A stretch of DNA of 64,000 bases, taken from Alnus glutinosa (lineage: Eukaryota; Streptophyta; Magnoliopsida; Fagales; Betulaceae). The position numbers were made by a program, and so were the translations under genes. The DNA is taken from NCBI RefSeq assembly GCF_958979055.1, contig NC_084887.1:26592044-26656043 (forward strand). Reading direction: 5' to 3'. Positions within the stretch are counted from its first letter, which is position 1. The number at the start of each line of letters is the position of its first letter. This document shows positions 11,825-25,236 of this stretch, piece after piece. Below the pieces are notes generated by a model. It searched no databases. It saw only the letters and a program-made list of their open reading frames with translations, and was not told where the DNA came from.

Positions 11825-14800
11825 TTTTATGGCGAGGAGGTCTCTTTGGGACCTATCCCTGTCAGGTAAAACCTCGAATACATGAACCCGCCCACAAAAA
11901 CCATGTATCAGGTAAGTGAAGAGACTCGAATAGACGACCACGTGGTATTACACCAAACGAGTGACCATTAGAGCTAACCCTGGTAGTCTTTTTTTTTTTT
12001 GGTTTTTGACGCTTCAAAAGGTGATATAGTCTTGGTTTCTATGGACACTAACTGAAGTTATAGAACTTCTTTGAAGAGTATTACTATCTAGATGGACAAT
12101 GTTTATATAATTAGTGTCCTGGTCGATGCTATCTCAGCGAAGTAGTAATGATTTGATTTTTCTTCCTGCAATTTTGTAGTTGTGGATCCAATTTTTGATT
12201 GAAAACATGTCGCCTCAAGAACAACATTTTTATTCATGAAGAGTAGAAGGAAAACGATAATGTTCAAGATTATTATTATTATTATTATTTTTTTTTTCAG
12301 CATAGTATTTTCATGCCTTCAGTGCCCTTTTCTTTATAGGAACTGAAAGAATCTATTAGTTATGTACTAATAACTGTACTTTTTATTTAACAATAATATA
12401 TCAGGCCGAGATAACTGTTTCAAAGTTTCAAAATCGAGTCCATGTATATGGTGTAGAAGGAGGGTTCCCTATGTTTTTTGATATTGATGGGCGAGGCAAA
12501 GAAATATATCCCACAGGTATTTGACCAGTTTCAATAACTGGTTTTGTTTTCTTTCTTTTTGTTTGTTTCTCCGAATATCTAACATTTCATCAGTGATCAT
12601 TTTTCTTGTCCAATATTAGTTTACTAATGACGCAGTTTAAAGTATAATTGCTCTTATATCATCTGTTTTTCTTGGATTGCATCAAGTTGTTGAAGTTATT
12701 GTCTACAGACATGAGGGATAGACTTTTTAGGTAGTGTGTTTTCTCCTTTGTTGTGAACCTTCATTGAATACGGAAAATATGTGCATCTAAAGCGAGGTTA
12801 AATGGTCCTACTTTTAAAGTGTTATGAATTTCACCGAAGAAAGATGGTAAGAAGTGAATTGCGTTTATAAACTACTACAAAGTGAAGGATGAGATGGGCT
12901 AGAGCTATTCATCAAGGAATAATGGTGGTGGTTGCTTACTATGAATGAACTGCAACTTGGGCCACAAATTTTTGCTGCTACACCAGAGAATAGGATGCAT
13001 TATTTTTTTACTTGAATAGAATAATACTTGAACACTGGGAAACATAGACTCCCACTAAAATTACCAATCAGGACTGATGAATTTTTGAAGAAGTGTTTGA
13101 TGTAAAAGTGATAAAATGAGTAAAATGCTTTTTGAAATATTCCGCTGAATATTGATGTTTTTGCTGGATGCAGTCTTTGCTCTCTGGAATGTCCCTGAAC
13201 TCTTGCCTGCTTTCATGCTGAAAGGGGGTGAGGTTTCTCGATTTCTCATTGGAGGGGCAGATTTGATGTTTCCTGGTATTAGTGTACCTGCAGAAGGTTT
13301 ACCTTCATTTCTAGCTGGGGAACCATGGGCAGTAAAAGTCCCTGGAAATCCAGCTCCAATTGCAGTGAGTATTTTTGGACTCTTTTCATTTTTTTGGGGG
13401 GAAATTAACAAAATATGCTTTTGTACCAGCATTCGGAAAACTCTTTCGAAAACTAAGTTATCATTATTTATGATTTATCTTGCTGCAGGTTGGGGCGACC
13501 ACTATGAGCAGCACTGAAGCCTTAAAAGCTGGTTTGCGTGGAAAGGCATTGAGAATCACTCACTATTATCATGACTTACTTTGGCAAGTGTAGCTGGAAT
13601 CGTGAATTTGAGACCGATTTAAAATTATAAACGACTTTACAATTGACTTCTTGTGGACTCTTTTACAGGGAATCAGTTGAGGGCCACTATGTCCCGAATG
13701 CAGGCTTCTTCGAAGATGTTGTGTTTGAGGATCCTGCTATACTGCAGTCTTGTCAAACTTCTGAGTCGTATGAAGGTGCTACTGATGCTTCTAATGGTCA
13801 ACAGAATGGCAATGATAACAACGAAGTGGGTGAACCTGTTGATGTAACTGATATCCTGTCTGAACATAATCATCCTTCGAGTTCATCAGCACAGATTGAT
13901 GTCGAGAATGATACTGCTGAAGTAATTTCAGACATTGGTGATTTGAAGGTAGAAAATAATGTTTCGTCTGAGGAATCAAACGATCAACACACTCTATCTA
14001 CTCAGGATGTGGACAGCCTTTTGGATAAATGCCTTTTGCAGGCGTTGCATACAACAGTTAAAGACCTTCCCATGCCTGGAAGCACACTATGGTATAAAGG
14101 AATGAAGGATGCATATCTCTTTAATTTTAAACTTTTTTCTAGGGTTTTTTTGGGGCTTGTTTTTGTTGGTTGGAAGCCGGCCGCGGGGTGGGGTAAGAAT
14201 AAAAAAGATGGTGAATAGAGGTAAGAATAAAAAAGAATACTTGGGGTTGGGAGTAAAACAGGCTTAAAATATGGTTATTGCCTCATGTGGTAGTGGTATA
14301 TGGCACTTTGCATGTTGTTTATGCATTCTTGCTCTTAAGATCAAAAGTGTTGCAGTATTTCCACATTTAGTTATTACTTCATTAGGCCATTGTTTGTAGT
14401 ATACCTCTCCTTAATTGCTAATAATTGCTGCTGTTTTATTGTGGTGTAGGTCAAACCATGTACTACCTTGTAGGCCTTCAGGAATCACACTAGACATCAA
14501 GAAATCGTCCTACAAGAAATTGTCGAAGTGGTTACATGCTAAATCATCCACGGGACTGGTGTGTCTCCTACTGCTTCCCTTTGATAGAACTAATATATTA
14601 GGCTGTAAAACCTTACTCTATAGCTGAGTATTCATTGAATATTTATAGGAGAATTACAAGAGTTCATAATAGACTAGGACTCCTATACATGCTGATCAAT
14701 AATAGATTAAGACTCCTATACATAGTGAAGGTAGGACTATTTAACTCTCATCTATTTAGCATACAATTAGACTTAGGACTCTAGCTTAGAACTAGGAGTC

Positions 14801-17539
14801 TGGATGAGACCGGATGAGATAGACTTCTTATCAACCACTTTTTGATAGAATTGTGCCGCACAAGACTCATACTTGGAGTGAGAGTCTTGTGTTATAGTTG
14901 CATTAATACCCTTGAGTTATTATTTCTATTTCCTCTTAGAAACAGAATGTTTTTAGGCACTTTTAATTATATAAAACTTGGAACTTCATAGTTGGTGTTC
15001 AATGATTTTGCCAGTGGAGTCATGTGATGTGTTTGGTTGGGATGATATTCCAAATTTGTCATTTTGGTTTTGCTAAAGTGGTATGATATCTGAAACATGA
15101 ATTAGAATCTTCTTGATTGCAAAGTCCTATCTGCACAATGTACCTGCTTACTATTCATAAAAAAAACAATGTACATTCTTACTGTTCTGGAAGTTAATAA
15201 TGTATTTTGTACAGGCGCCAATTATTTGGGCATTTTGTTCGACATGGTAAGAATTTAAACTAACAGGTGGGGGAGCTTGTGTAATATTATCTTTTACCTT
15301 GAACTCTGAGATATTGTGCGTTTGTAGCTATTTTTGTTGTTGCTGTTGTGAGTGTATAGATTTATGCATGACATAAGTGATATGTTTGCAAGTGTGGCCC
15401 ATCTAAGTTCATTGCTTCTTTGTCATGTGATGATGCATGCATGATGACTTGGTGAGAAGCTGGATTTTTTTTTCTTCTTCTTTTACTTTCTTTTTTGTTA
15501 TTATTATTTTTTTTGGTGGGGTGGGGGGTGGGGGGGTTGGTTACTTGGATGGGGAAAATTGTAGGTGTTATGTGATGTGGACAACATGCTCAAAGACATA
15601 ACAAAAATGTAGTGGATAACGTGATCAGGATAAAATGGGAAGTGGATGTGGGAGAATGGGGATTTGGAAGCTACAGAGTGTATGACAGTTATTTAGGAGA
15701 GAACTGGAAACATTAGTATACAACAATGCAACCACAAATAGGAAGTTTTTAGAGGGTATGACGTTGTGGACTCTAGATCTCACTTGATACTGGAAACATG
15801 TGTAAACAACCAAGTTAAAATGTTAAAAATATATTGTTAGCCTCAACTTTTCACTCTTCTTTTTGAAGAATTGTGTTTGAGATTTTTGTAATAATTTGAT
15901 AGATCTCTTCCACATTTTGTTGGTTTGATAGTAATAATAAATTTGAGGAGGAACAGAATTTTGGTAAATAGAGCTCAGATAAATATAAAATATCTATGCT
16001 GATCTATATGACCATATATATATATTTTTGATCTGATTCTTTTGAGTTTGTACATGAACTCCATGCTCATCTCTACTCATCTATTCTCATCTCAAAAGCC
16101 TTCAGTTAGGGGTAAAAGTGGTTGATGACCTTGTTTTGTGAATTTACAGTAAGTGAATCTAATAGAGAGACAGGGTTATATATTTTAATGTTCTAGGGCC
16201 TGTTGTGTGTCATGCTTTATAGTTATTCTCACTAATAATCGTATAGTGAACTGTTTACTTATCTCTTTCTTGCTTAATGATGATTCTACACGGGCAGATT
16301 TCAGTAAAAGAAGATAAATACAAAAAGGAAGTTATGCTATTATCCATTAACTGTAAACATTCGGATTACTCATCCTTCAAGCCTGAGAAACGTCAAGTAG
16401 AGAAAAATGATCAGGTCAGTGATCATGCTGCTAATGAAAGCCGGTCAAGTAACACTCTTGAAGTGACAGAGATCTATAAACCAAGTGTACATGTCAATCC
16501 CATTTTTGCTTCTGTAGGAGCTGATGTGGGAAAACTTTTTAGTGCCTCAGAAGCCACCGAAATTGTCTTCAAATACATTGAGCAAGAAAATCTGGTAAAG
16601 CCCACAAACAAGTCCATAGTGGTACTGGATGCAATATTGTGTGATGCACTGTTTAAGGGGGCCATTAAAAAGGGATCAACTTACCCAACGGAAATTCATA
16701 AAAAAGATATAGGGTCAGCATTTATAAGCCGGATGCAAGCTCACCACGTTGTGACAAGAGGAGGTGAGTCGATTGTTCGTAAAGGTGCGCTGAAAGCAAT
16801 TCAGATACTGACAGAACGGCGGCAAGGTAACAAGAAGGTGACTAAACTTTCAGGGATGGAAACATTTTTGATGGATGCTGAAACCTTGGCATCAGCGCTT
16901 CAGAAAAAGTTTGCCTGCAGTACATCAGTGGCAGAATTACCAGGTATCTTATCTTGTCAGTCTTAATAACATTGAGAATATCATGTTTGGTGGTGGTTAA
17001 CACTTCGTAGACAGTGAGATGTTCCATTTTCGATTTTCTATTTAAGTGTTTTTGTTCGTTTGTGGCAGAATTCGGCTAAAAAGCATTTTAAGGAACTATA
17101 TAAACTTGTAATTTTGTTGAAATCTGTTTTAAACCTTATGGTGCTTCCACTTTCTTTTCTCTTTGAAAGAATTAAGACGTACTTCTTTGTATGTACAAAA
17201 TTAATGGCTGGATTTTTCTTTATATCAAGTCACTGTAGCTCATCAATGTTGTCTCCGGATAGTTGATCTGTAATTCTTAGTGCCTTCATCTTTTTTGTTT
17301 CACCTCAGGAAGAATTAGAGATGTGTTTCTGTGACTTCTTATCTTATGTGGCAAATGCATGCAAATGAATACATATTTTGGTTGACCTTAATTTTGACAA
17401 ATTTTCTCTCTATTCAGGTAAGAAAGGTCATGAGGTTTTGCTGCAAGGCGGTGTGATTGATGATCTCGCAAAACATCTGATTGAACAGTATGGAATTCCA
17501 AAGAGATACATTGAAGTTCTTGATAAAACCAGGAAATGA
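10865..17539 (+). CDS. eIF2D: Eukaryotic translation initiation factor 2D (eIF2D/ligatin)
   Basis: eIF2D binds the 40S subunit, can deliver tRNA to the P site independently of GTP and helps recycle post-termination 40S complexes. Eight exons: 10865-10999, 12405-12516, 13174-13364, 13489-13583, 13669-14091, 14450-14558, 16298-16943, 17418-17539, giving 610 residues in one continuous frame. It opens MFKKAVEAKSHQRLSGADRK; residues 46-175 form the pre-PUA/PUA region (VHVYGVEGGFPMFFDIDGRG, FALWNVPELLPAF); an acidic linker follows (about 200-300); a SWIB/MDM2 fold spans about 415-505; and a C-terminal SUI1 domain about 515-605 (VTRGGES, then GGVIDDLAKHLIEQYGIPK). All introns are GT-AG except intron 4, which starts GCAAGT. 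A 3'-UTR intron at about 17554-18314 is possible. Exons 7-8 are duplicated as a pseudogene at 43744. Confidence 0.95.
14590..14860 (-). mobile_element. LTR-like relic in eIF2D intron 6 (tentative)
   Basis: Read on the minus strand, this stretch goes from tgataagaagtctatctc through repeated 'aggagtc' wording to ctcctataaatattc, a TATA-like site, in the style of a plant LTR. I found no convincing target duplication. It may be a decayed solo LTR; the limits are approximate. Confidence 0.3.
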
Positions 17540-20500
17540 GATGTTGGCAAATGGTTAGTTTTCTCTGTTAGCATCCAAGTTTACATGCACATAATCAAAT
17601 GGATTTCTTGTGTTGCAATAGATTTCTCTCCATAACAGAATGCTTTGGTGACGGGCTTGATCTTGGGTTCCTGTGCTGCATGCATGATGCTATCTATTAT
17701 ATTTATGCATATGTTCTTCAATTCTATAGTTGGCATTTGTCAATCGCTATAGATCAATGATTCTGCTCAAAATCGTCATTACCCTTTGTTTATATGCACC
17801 ATCATCAGTAGAAAGGTCTAATTGTAAAATACTGGTAGCCTTGTATGCCTAGTAATGTAAGAATCTCTTAGTAGGATATCTTTTGTTTACCGGCATTGGT
17901 TGTGCTGGTAGTTTGACACACAAAAGATTATGCCTTTTCTTCCAAGCTAGTTTCATTGCGATTCCTGGGATTTTTTACAAGTGTCTATGTGCTTGCTTGA
18001 ATCTAATTCTTGCATCCTTACATTTAGTGACATGGTTGGGTGTTTTGTAGTGCAATGAACTGTCTGTTGTTTTATGTGGTAAGCGTGTCCAAGATATTTG
18101 ATATCTGTTAATACTCATGTAAAAGGTTTATTCATCTCTTACTTTCAGGGATACATTTGATGTCCATGTGGTGCGTTTTTCCCAATATTAATCGTGTGTT
18201 CAAAATTTTTTGCCTGACATGCAAAGTTTCCTTTAGTCATTATTGTGGCATCAGTATATTACCATTCTTGAAAGATAAATGTATTGATTCAAAATTTTAA
18301 CATTTTTATTTCAGGTGAAAAAGTGAGGTGGTGATTGGGGTATTGAACTTTATGGATATGCTTCAAAGTGCCCGACACTGCCTAGTAAATGTTTTATGTT
18401 TTTCTTTACGCTTGCTGCAATACAAGAATAGAGAGGAAAATGAAGAGGAAGAGGTGTATAAGGTCGTCTTTTGTGCACCATAGTTTGCAATACTTCTGTC
18501 ATGCCTAGGGTTTATGAGGTAGCACATTTTGAAGCTCTATAATTTGTTTTAATCAAGTCATATCTCATTATGTTAATAGTTTTGTTCTCTTAGTGAGGAG
18601 TAGCAACTTATATTGTTAGCTGAGCATAATAAATTCAAAAACTTTATTGAATTAAAATGCTGAAATGGAAGATCACAAAACATAACAAGAGTTTCTGAAA
18701 ATCTCTCCTGTGCTCTTATAGGCACTTGCTCAAAATAAGATGAAATAAATCATAGCATGACATGAACTTTTCCTCAACTAAGTAACCATCTGGCCTCCTA
18801 ATTTGTCTCTTCCTGACTTGGAAAAGAAAATAAAATGGACAATCGACAAAGCTCAGCAAGCAACATTCCCAATCAATTTGAAACTGGTTGGGTAAAAACA
18901 TTTTCTTTAAAATCTATTCTTCAAAAACATTTATTCAGCATGACAGGAAAATTCTTAAAATATTTCTTTGCAAAATTGAACATAAGAAAATCTCTTTCTT
19001 ATACTGTGGTCTTAGCATATTGTTAACCATTGCATGCATGGGTTTGCGTAATCTAACTTTCGAAGGTCATAGCAACATCAGTGGCCGTTGATGTGCCTTT
19101 TGGTCAGCTGATTAACTTCTGGGTGCATTTAACTTGGCAAACATGGTGATTATACACCTTTATGTAAACGTCTTTCGGTGTGTTGCGCTTTATCCGAACT
19201 TTGGTAATGTGTTGTGAATTTTTTTTTTTCTCTTGGGCCAAATAATTTTGCAAAGCGTCCACCTCTTCATATCTCCCCTTTAATTTTTCTCTCTTAAACT
19301 CTTATCTTTTAAGGCAATGTGAGAGGGGCTTTTCTTTCTTTCGAAATATTTTCTTTCATAGGAACATAAAGGTACCACGTGTGTTGGGGCACTTTTGGAT
19401 TGCACTCGGGTTCATTGCAAGTTGAGGGAGTCAAAGCCCAACAGTCTCGTCAATCTATTTGATTGACAGCAATTGGGGCACTAATGGCTTGTAATCAAAT
19501 CCGTTGGGGTACAAAATATCAAAATTGTTCATTTGACACTTGAATTCCTATTTTGAGTGGGGTTGTATGTCGACATGCTCAGGTCGAACGAGGATTGTTC
19601 ATTTGACACTAGTCTTGGGAAAGGGATTAGTACAAATTACACAATTAATTCAACACCATTTTCGGTACCAATTATATGTTTATATATGGTAGAGTGGTAT
19701 AGTATGATTTGTTTTCAGTATGTGGTTTCATTATTACTTTACCAAGCAAATAAATCGATCTATTTACATATTTACATGTTTGAATATGATATGGGATTAT
19801 GAAAGTATCAAAGCTAGTACTGAATTTTAGTTTGATATTTTAAGCGAGAAGAAAAGTCTCTCTTTGTTTTATTTTTACGGAAAACGATTTTTACTGTAAC
19901 GCTTTCACAAAGTGCTTTATCGTATTGATTTTTTTCAAAACCCATACATACACCTTTACAAAAGTTTTACCTTGATTTAAGAAAACCAGTTGTATTGATT
20001 TTTATCAAATAAAAGAGAGAAATTTTAAAGAAAAATGAGGCTCGTGTCACATAGTCATAGTTGGATACATTTATTTATTGAGCCGTAGATTCATAGTTCC
20101 ACCTATAAAATTGTTTGATTTTATAGTTATAACTTCATAAAACGAATAAGAACCCAAGGACATTGACCCATGGATTTCGGGTAGAGGCCGAGTATTTTGG
20201 GGCCGCTTTTGCATAGGATTAATCATGCTTTTTTGAGTATGTAGAGTTGAGTAATGCTTCTTGTACATAAGGTGTACGCAATTTGTAATGTGTGTTTAGC
20301 AGATTTTTTTTTTTTTTCAATGAAAACTATTTGCCATGACACAATATGTACACTTTGTGTGTAAGAAATATTACCCATGTAGAGTTATATGTGAAATGAA
20401 GCATTTATTTAAGTGAGACGTTACAATTACACTATCAATTAATCGTTAAACAATCAAGAAAAATGCTTCAACTATATTATTAAATATTCAAAATATTTCA

Positions 20501-20885
20501 ACTGCATTATTTTGATATTCAGAGTAATGTTTACCGAGATGTATTACTTGCACAACAATTACAAAATAATATTGATATATTCGATATTTTTTTTTTTAAA
20601 ATTTTTTTAAAAAAATATCAGACACATCATCATTATTATTCAATTGTTTTATGTAGGTGCAAATATAATATCTTTATCTTACCTGTCATATGAACACAAT
20701 TATAGGACCGATGATCAGTTGTCCCCGTAAAGGATGACGATGTGAAAGAACAATAAATAATTCAAAATGGATCCCATAAAAAAAACCTCACCCACTATTC
20801 GAACACGCTTACCCGCATTGACAACACGAAAAAACACCACCACCGGTAGCTCTGTAGCTGCAGTTGTCAACAGAGAGAGAGAGAG
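17540..20885. other. eIF2D 3' region and spacer upstream of CXE-1
   Basis: Non-coding sequence with a close copy at 45027-48571. It carries the eIF2D 3' UTR and poly(A) region and the promoter region of CXE-1. Just before CXE-1 lie cataaaaaaaacc (near 20775) and a short GAGAGA leader next to the ATG. Short frames in it are not preserved between the two copies, so I do not call genes. Confidence 0.55.
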
Positions 20886-21923
20886 ATGCCCCGTAGCGAC
20901 AAAAATGTCGAACAAAGCACAAACCCAAAACCAAACTTCCCATGGAAGGTGAAGCTCCTCATGGGAGCATTTTCGTGGATCTCCGACGCCTCATTCCGCC
21001 CCAACGTGAGAGTCAACCGCCGCCTCTTCAACTTCTTCGACTTCAAAGTCCCTCCCTCTACCAATCCCCCCGATGGCGTTGCCTCCTCTGACACCACCTT
21101 TGACCCTTCTCGCAACCTCTGGTTCCGCCTCTACAACCCAACCCCCACCCCCACTGGCGGCGATCCAAACGACGTCGTCGGCATGCCCGTCATCGTATTC
21201 TTCCACGGGGGCGGCTTTGTCATCGGCCAGGCCAACTCGATTTGGGTGGACAAAGAGGCGCGCCAGCTCGCCCGAGAACTCCGCGCCATCGTCGTCTCCG
21301 TCAACTACCGGCTGGCGCCAGAGCATCGGTTCCCGTGCCAGTACGAAGACGGTTTCGACGCGCTGAGATTCATAGACGAAATGGACGGAGACGATCTGCC
21401 GGCCAATGCTGATCTTAGCCGTTGCTTTCTCGCCGGAGAGAGCGCCGGAGGGAACCTGGCCCACAACGTGGCCGTCAGAGCTGGCGGGTACGGCTTCAAG
21501 AGGGTAAACCTCCTCGGGCTGATAGCAATACAACCGTTTTTCGGAGGGGAGGAGCGGGACGAGTCCGAGATCCGATTATCCTGGGGCCCGACTCTGAGAC
21601 TGGACTGGACGGACTGGTTCTGGAGAGCTTTTTTGCCGGACGGGTCGGACAGGGACCACCCGGCGGCGAATGTGTTCGGACCGAATGCGGGTGAAATATC
21701 GGGCGTGAAGTTCCCGGCTGCGATTGTTATAATTGGAGGGTGCGACCTGTTACGGGATAGGGACATGAGGTATTGCGAGGGGCTGAAAAGATCGGGAAAA
21801 GAGGTATGCCTGGTGGATTATCCGAATGCGGTCCACGGGTTCTGGAGCATGGGCGTGAGGCCCGAATATTGTTTGTTTTTAGAACAAGTGAGGGAGTTCA
21901 TGCAAAAGCAAATGGCCGAATAG
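20886..21923 (+). CDS. CXE18-like: CXE18-like carboxylesterase, alpha type (CXE-1)
   Basis: Plant class I carboxylesterase of the HSL/GID1-like alpha/beta-hydrolase-3 family, closest in wording to Arabidopsis CXE18; hydrolyses carboxylic esters, natural substrate unknown. 345 residues, intronless, GC-rich against AT-rich flanks. Oxyanion-hole motif HGGG at 107-110; nucleophile elbow GESAGG with S186; D287 in GGCDLLRD; H317 in AVHGF. GID1 gibberellin receptors lack this catalytic histidine, so this is predicted to be an enzyme, not a receptor. No signal peptide or membrane segment; likely cytosolic. The start at 20886 gives MPRSDKNVEQ, matching the start of its unit-2 partner. First of four same-strand family members; partner 48572-49618 differs at about 22 residues plus a two-residue indel. 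Confidence 0.93.
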   Translation: MPRSDKNVEQSTNPKPNFPWKVKLLMGAFSWISDASFRPNVRVNRRLFNFFDFKVPPSTNPPDGVASSDTTFDPSRNLWFRLYNPTPTPTGGDPNDVVGMPVIVFFHGGGFVIGQANSIWVDKEARQLARELRAIVVSVNYRLAPEHRFPCQYEDGFDALRFIDEMDGDDLPANADLSRCFLAGESAGGNLAHNVAVRAGGYGFKRVNLLGLIAIQPFFGGEERDESEIRLSWGPTLRLDWTDWFWRAFLPDGSDRDHPAANVFGPNAGEISGVKFPAAIVIIGGCDLLRDRDMRYCEGLKRSGKEVCLVDYPNAVHGFWSMGVRPEYCLFLEQVREFMQKQMAE

Positions 21924-22890
21924 GCGAATATTGAGGTACTCCGTACTCCGTACTCCAACCTTTGCTTGCTGTTGCATGCATGCATGCATTATGATCGAGC
22001 AATAAATAAATAATTTTCCAAATGTTCCATATATATTATATTATCATTTCATTTCTGTGTAAATATATATGCATTTATTTATTTTCTTAAATCGTTTTAA
22101 GAGGACATGAGATTCTCAGATTTCGATCAGATATGCTTGTGGAATGATAATTCATAGCAAAATTATTAATATATTAATTAAAAATTGAAACATATATATA
22201 TATATATAATATCATTCGATCAAAAACGATATTTTGCCATAGAAGGATCGAGTTCCCTCCGTGAATAATTAACAACTCTATATATATATAATGGAATCCT
22301 GCGTGACATATATACATGGTGTGCTTAAGGTGGCTCCAACGTGTAAACAATTATGGACTAAATTATAATAAGACAAGGATCGGAGAGTGGAGAGATTATT
22401 GTTGATGTAGTTAATTGGTTACTTAATTCCACCAAAAGAGTTCCTATTAATCTTCATAAATATTTACAAAGGGTACTCGCCACGCCAGTTACGCCAATTT
22501 TGCTAGGGGATTCGATCACTATAGATCCCATTGAAGGATGGAGTTGATCTAGTTAACGTGCGCCCTTATAGATTAATGCTCCGTTTGTTTCAGTGTAAAC
22601 TGTTTTTTGAAAAATATTCTCGACATTTTTCTATGTTTGGTAAGGGAGAAAATAATGATCAATGAAAATCATTTTCAATTTGATCGTAAAAGTCTCTTTA
22701 ATTTTTAGAGGATTTTAACTTTTCATTCCTGCATGCACATTTGTGGGAATCTGCATAACCGAATAACCAGCTCTGGGTGTATAATATATTAAAAAAAAAA
22801 TTAAAAAATTACATGGTTAACGTATGTATATATATGTATATAATGTATCAATTTGTGTGACTAGAACAATCTGAAACGTGATCATGCATT
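21924..22890. other. 3' flank of CXE-1
   Basis: AT-rich 3' flank, homologous to 49619-50770 and more distantly to the beta-gene flanks (shared gcatttatt...aaatcgtttt wording). From about 22575 it carries the left end of a TIR element (ctccgtttgtttcagtgtaaac) whose right part is missing here but present in unit 2. It ends at the CACTA element. Confidence 0.55.
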
Positions 22891-22904
22891 CACTACAAAA
22901 ATCG

Positions 22905-23315
22905 CTGCAGTTTGACACGTGTCTACAGTACCCGTTACTGTAGACACGCGTCAAATTTGACACGTGTCACAAGTGACACGTGTCAAATTGTGCAAGCGTC
23001 AAAAATGGACACGCGTATGAAATACACGTGTCCAATTGGACACGTGTATTTTATACGCGTGTGCAAGTGGACACGAGTATAAAATACTCGTGTCAAACTG
23101 GACACGTGTCTTATTACACGTGTGCAAGTGGACACGAGTATAAAATACTCGTGTCGAACTGGACACGTGTAATAAGACACGTGTCCAGTTTGACACGAGT
23201 ATTTTATACTCGTGTCCACTTGCACACGTGTATTAAGACACGTGTCCAGTTTGACACGAGTATTTTATACTCGTGTCCACTTGCACACGTGTATTTTTAC
23301 ACGTGGCAAATTGGT
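22905..23315. repeat. Left subterminal repeat array of the CACTA element
   Basis: Dense palindromic 8-mers ACACGTGT, with variants ACACGAGT/ACTCGTGT and ACACGCGT, joined by short spacers such as gcaagtgg and aactgg. Blocks recur in both orientations, giving large inverted repeats around 23060-23290. Known CACTA biology makes such arrays binding sites for the TNPA-type protein. Open frames here are repeat read-through, not genes. The same motif is at 35540-35690. Confidence 0.85.
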
Positions 23316-23839
23316 ATTTTTTGCCAAAATAAACATTAAAAAAAAAATCAGTGTTGTATTAATTTTTTAAAATTAAAAAAAAAAATTAAACTCATTATCT
23401 TATTAATCATACAAATCTTTGAAAATACGGTGTACATAACTTATACACATAAAATTAAGTTTGAAAAGTATATGCTATATGTAAATTTTATATTTGAAAT
23501 TTATACTTTTTAGGTTCTTTATTTATATGTATATAGTATACTATATTGTACTATATACATAATTAACCAAATTTGGTGCTATATATCTAATTAAACCAAA
23601 TAGTTCAAATTAGGGTTCAGTTTTGTACACCATCTACGTGTAGAAACAAAAAAAAAAAAATTTAAACATAACAAAGTTAAAAAACCTATAATTAATACTA
23701 TATATATATATATGCATGCATGTAAACGGTTTAGAAATTATATACAGTAACCTTTTTATTTATGGCTATATATAGTAATTGCAATTATTTTTAGAATTCT
23801 GCGCTACATAATGAATTAAATACTTATAGTTTAGTCCCT

Positions 23840-24620
23840 CATATAGTACATATATACATTTAGGGTTTATGGCTATATATAGTACATACCCTTAGGGTTA
23901 GGGTTTATAGCTATATATAGTATATACACTTAGGGCTAGGGTTTATACCTATATATAGTATATATACTTAGGATTATGGTTTATCGATATATATAGTATA
24001 TACACTTACGGTTTGGGTTTTAGGGTTTATAGGTATATATAATATATACACTTAGGGCTATGAATTATAATTTAATTGATTTTACGTTTAATGAATAATA
24101 ATGTCAATATATTTTTCACGTTTCATTATTGTACACTTTTAAATATATATATAATCATGAGCAGTTCAAAATTAAATAAAACCGATATATATAGTATATA
24201 CACTTAAACTTATGATTTATAGCTATATATAGTATACATACTTAGGGTTAGGGTTTATCGCTATATATAGTATATACACTTAGGGTTAGGGTTTATAGCT
24301 ATATATAGTATATACTTAGGGTTAATGTTTATCGCTATATATAGTATATACACTTAGGGTTAGGGTTTTATGTTGTATAGGTATATATAATATATACACT
24401 TAAAGCTATGGGTTATGATTTAATTGATTTTACATTTTATGAATAATAATGTCAATATATTTTTCATGTGTTATTATTGTATACTTTTAAATATATATAT
24501 TAAATCACGAGGATTAGGGTTAGGGTTTATGACTATATACAATACGTACCATTAATTAGGATTGTAGTTTATAGCTATATATAGTCTATGCACTTAGGGT
24601 TAGAGTTTAATTTTATGGTT
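23840..24620. repeat. Degenerate tandem repeat with ttagggttagggttta wording
   Basis: About ten imperfect copies of a unit near 40-60 bp of the form 'agctatatatagtatatacacttagggttagggttta', with weaker copies to about 24900. Each unit joins a TA-rich palindrome (ctatatatag) to a plant-telomere-like ttagggttt stretch. It lies wholly inside the CACTA element. Confidence 0.75.
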
Positions 24621-24709
24621 AGGTTTTAGTTTTTATTTTTTATTTAGCTATATGTACGGTATATACATTTCAGGCTGCATGGGTTTATATTTTTTTTTTA
24701 TGTGGTTAA

Positions 24710-24742
<33 letters not shown>

Positions 24743-25236
24743 TTTTATGCATGCAAATACATTTCGGGACGTGTATTTAAATACAAAATAATATATAGTA
24801 CATATACTTAGGGTTATGGTAGTATAGTATATATACTTATACTTAGTGTCATGATTTAAATTTAGGGTTTATATTTAGTTTTAATTTATAGTTTATGTTT
24901 TAGTTTTAGGTATTAGGGTTTAGCAATGTGTACATGCAGTACATGCAGTGCATACACGTTATGGGTTGCATGGGTTTATATAAAATATATATATATAATA
25001 TATTAAAAAAAAATAAAAAAATGACATTTGGAGACGTGTATTTACATACACGTCCCCAATTGGGCACGTGTACTACGTACACGTGTCCAATTGATTGGCC
25101 AGGTACTGCGCGGGAGTTCTCCCGCGCGCCACCTGGCCAATCTTAGGATATAAATTATATTTAAATTATATATTATTCAAATTATATACTTTTTCAATAT
25201 ATTTTAAATTCAAAATTTTATATTTAATTTATATAA

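Noticed and set aside
18716-18901. Possible minus-strand last exon (RRPDGYLVEEKFMSC) followed by an AATAAA
   Set aside because: The unit-2 copy has an early stop, no upstream exons fit, and no family is recognised.
20991-21766. Long minus-strand frames over CXE-1, with equals over the other CXE genes
   Set aside because: Shadow frames caused by high GC; present opposite all four genes and without any family match.
22980-23339. Open frames of 65-119 codons on both strands
   Set aside because: They are read-through of the palindromic CACTA subterminal repeat; the repeated residues follow the DNA motif.
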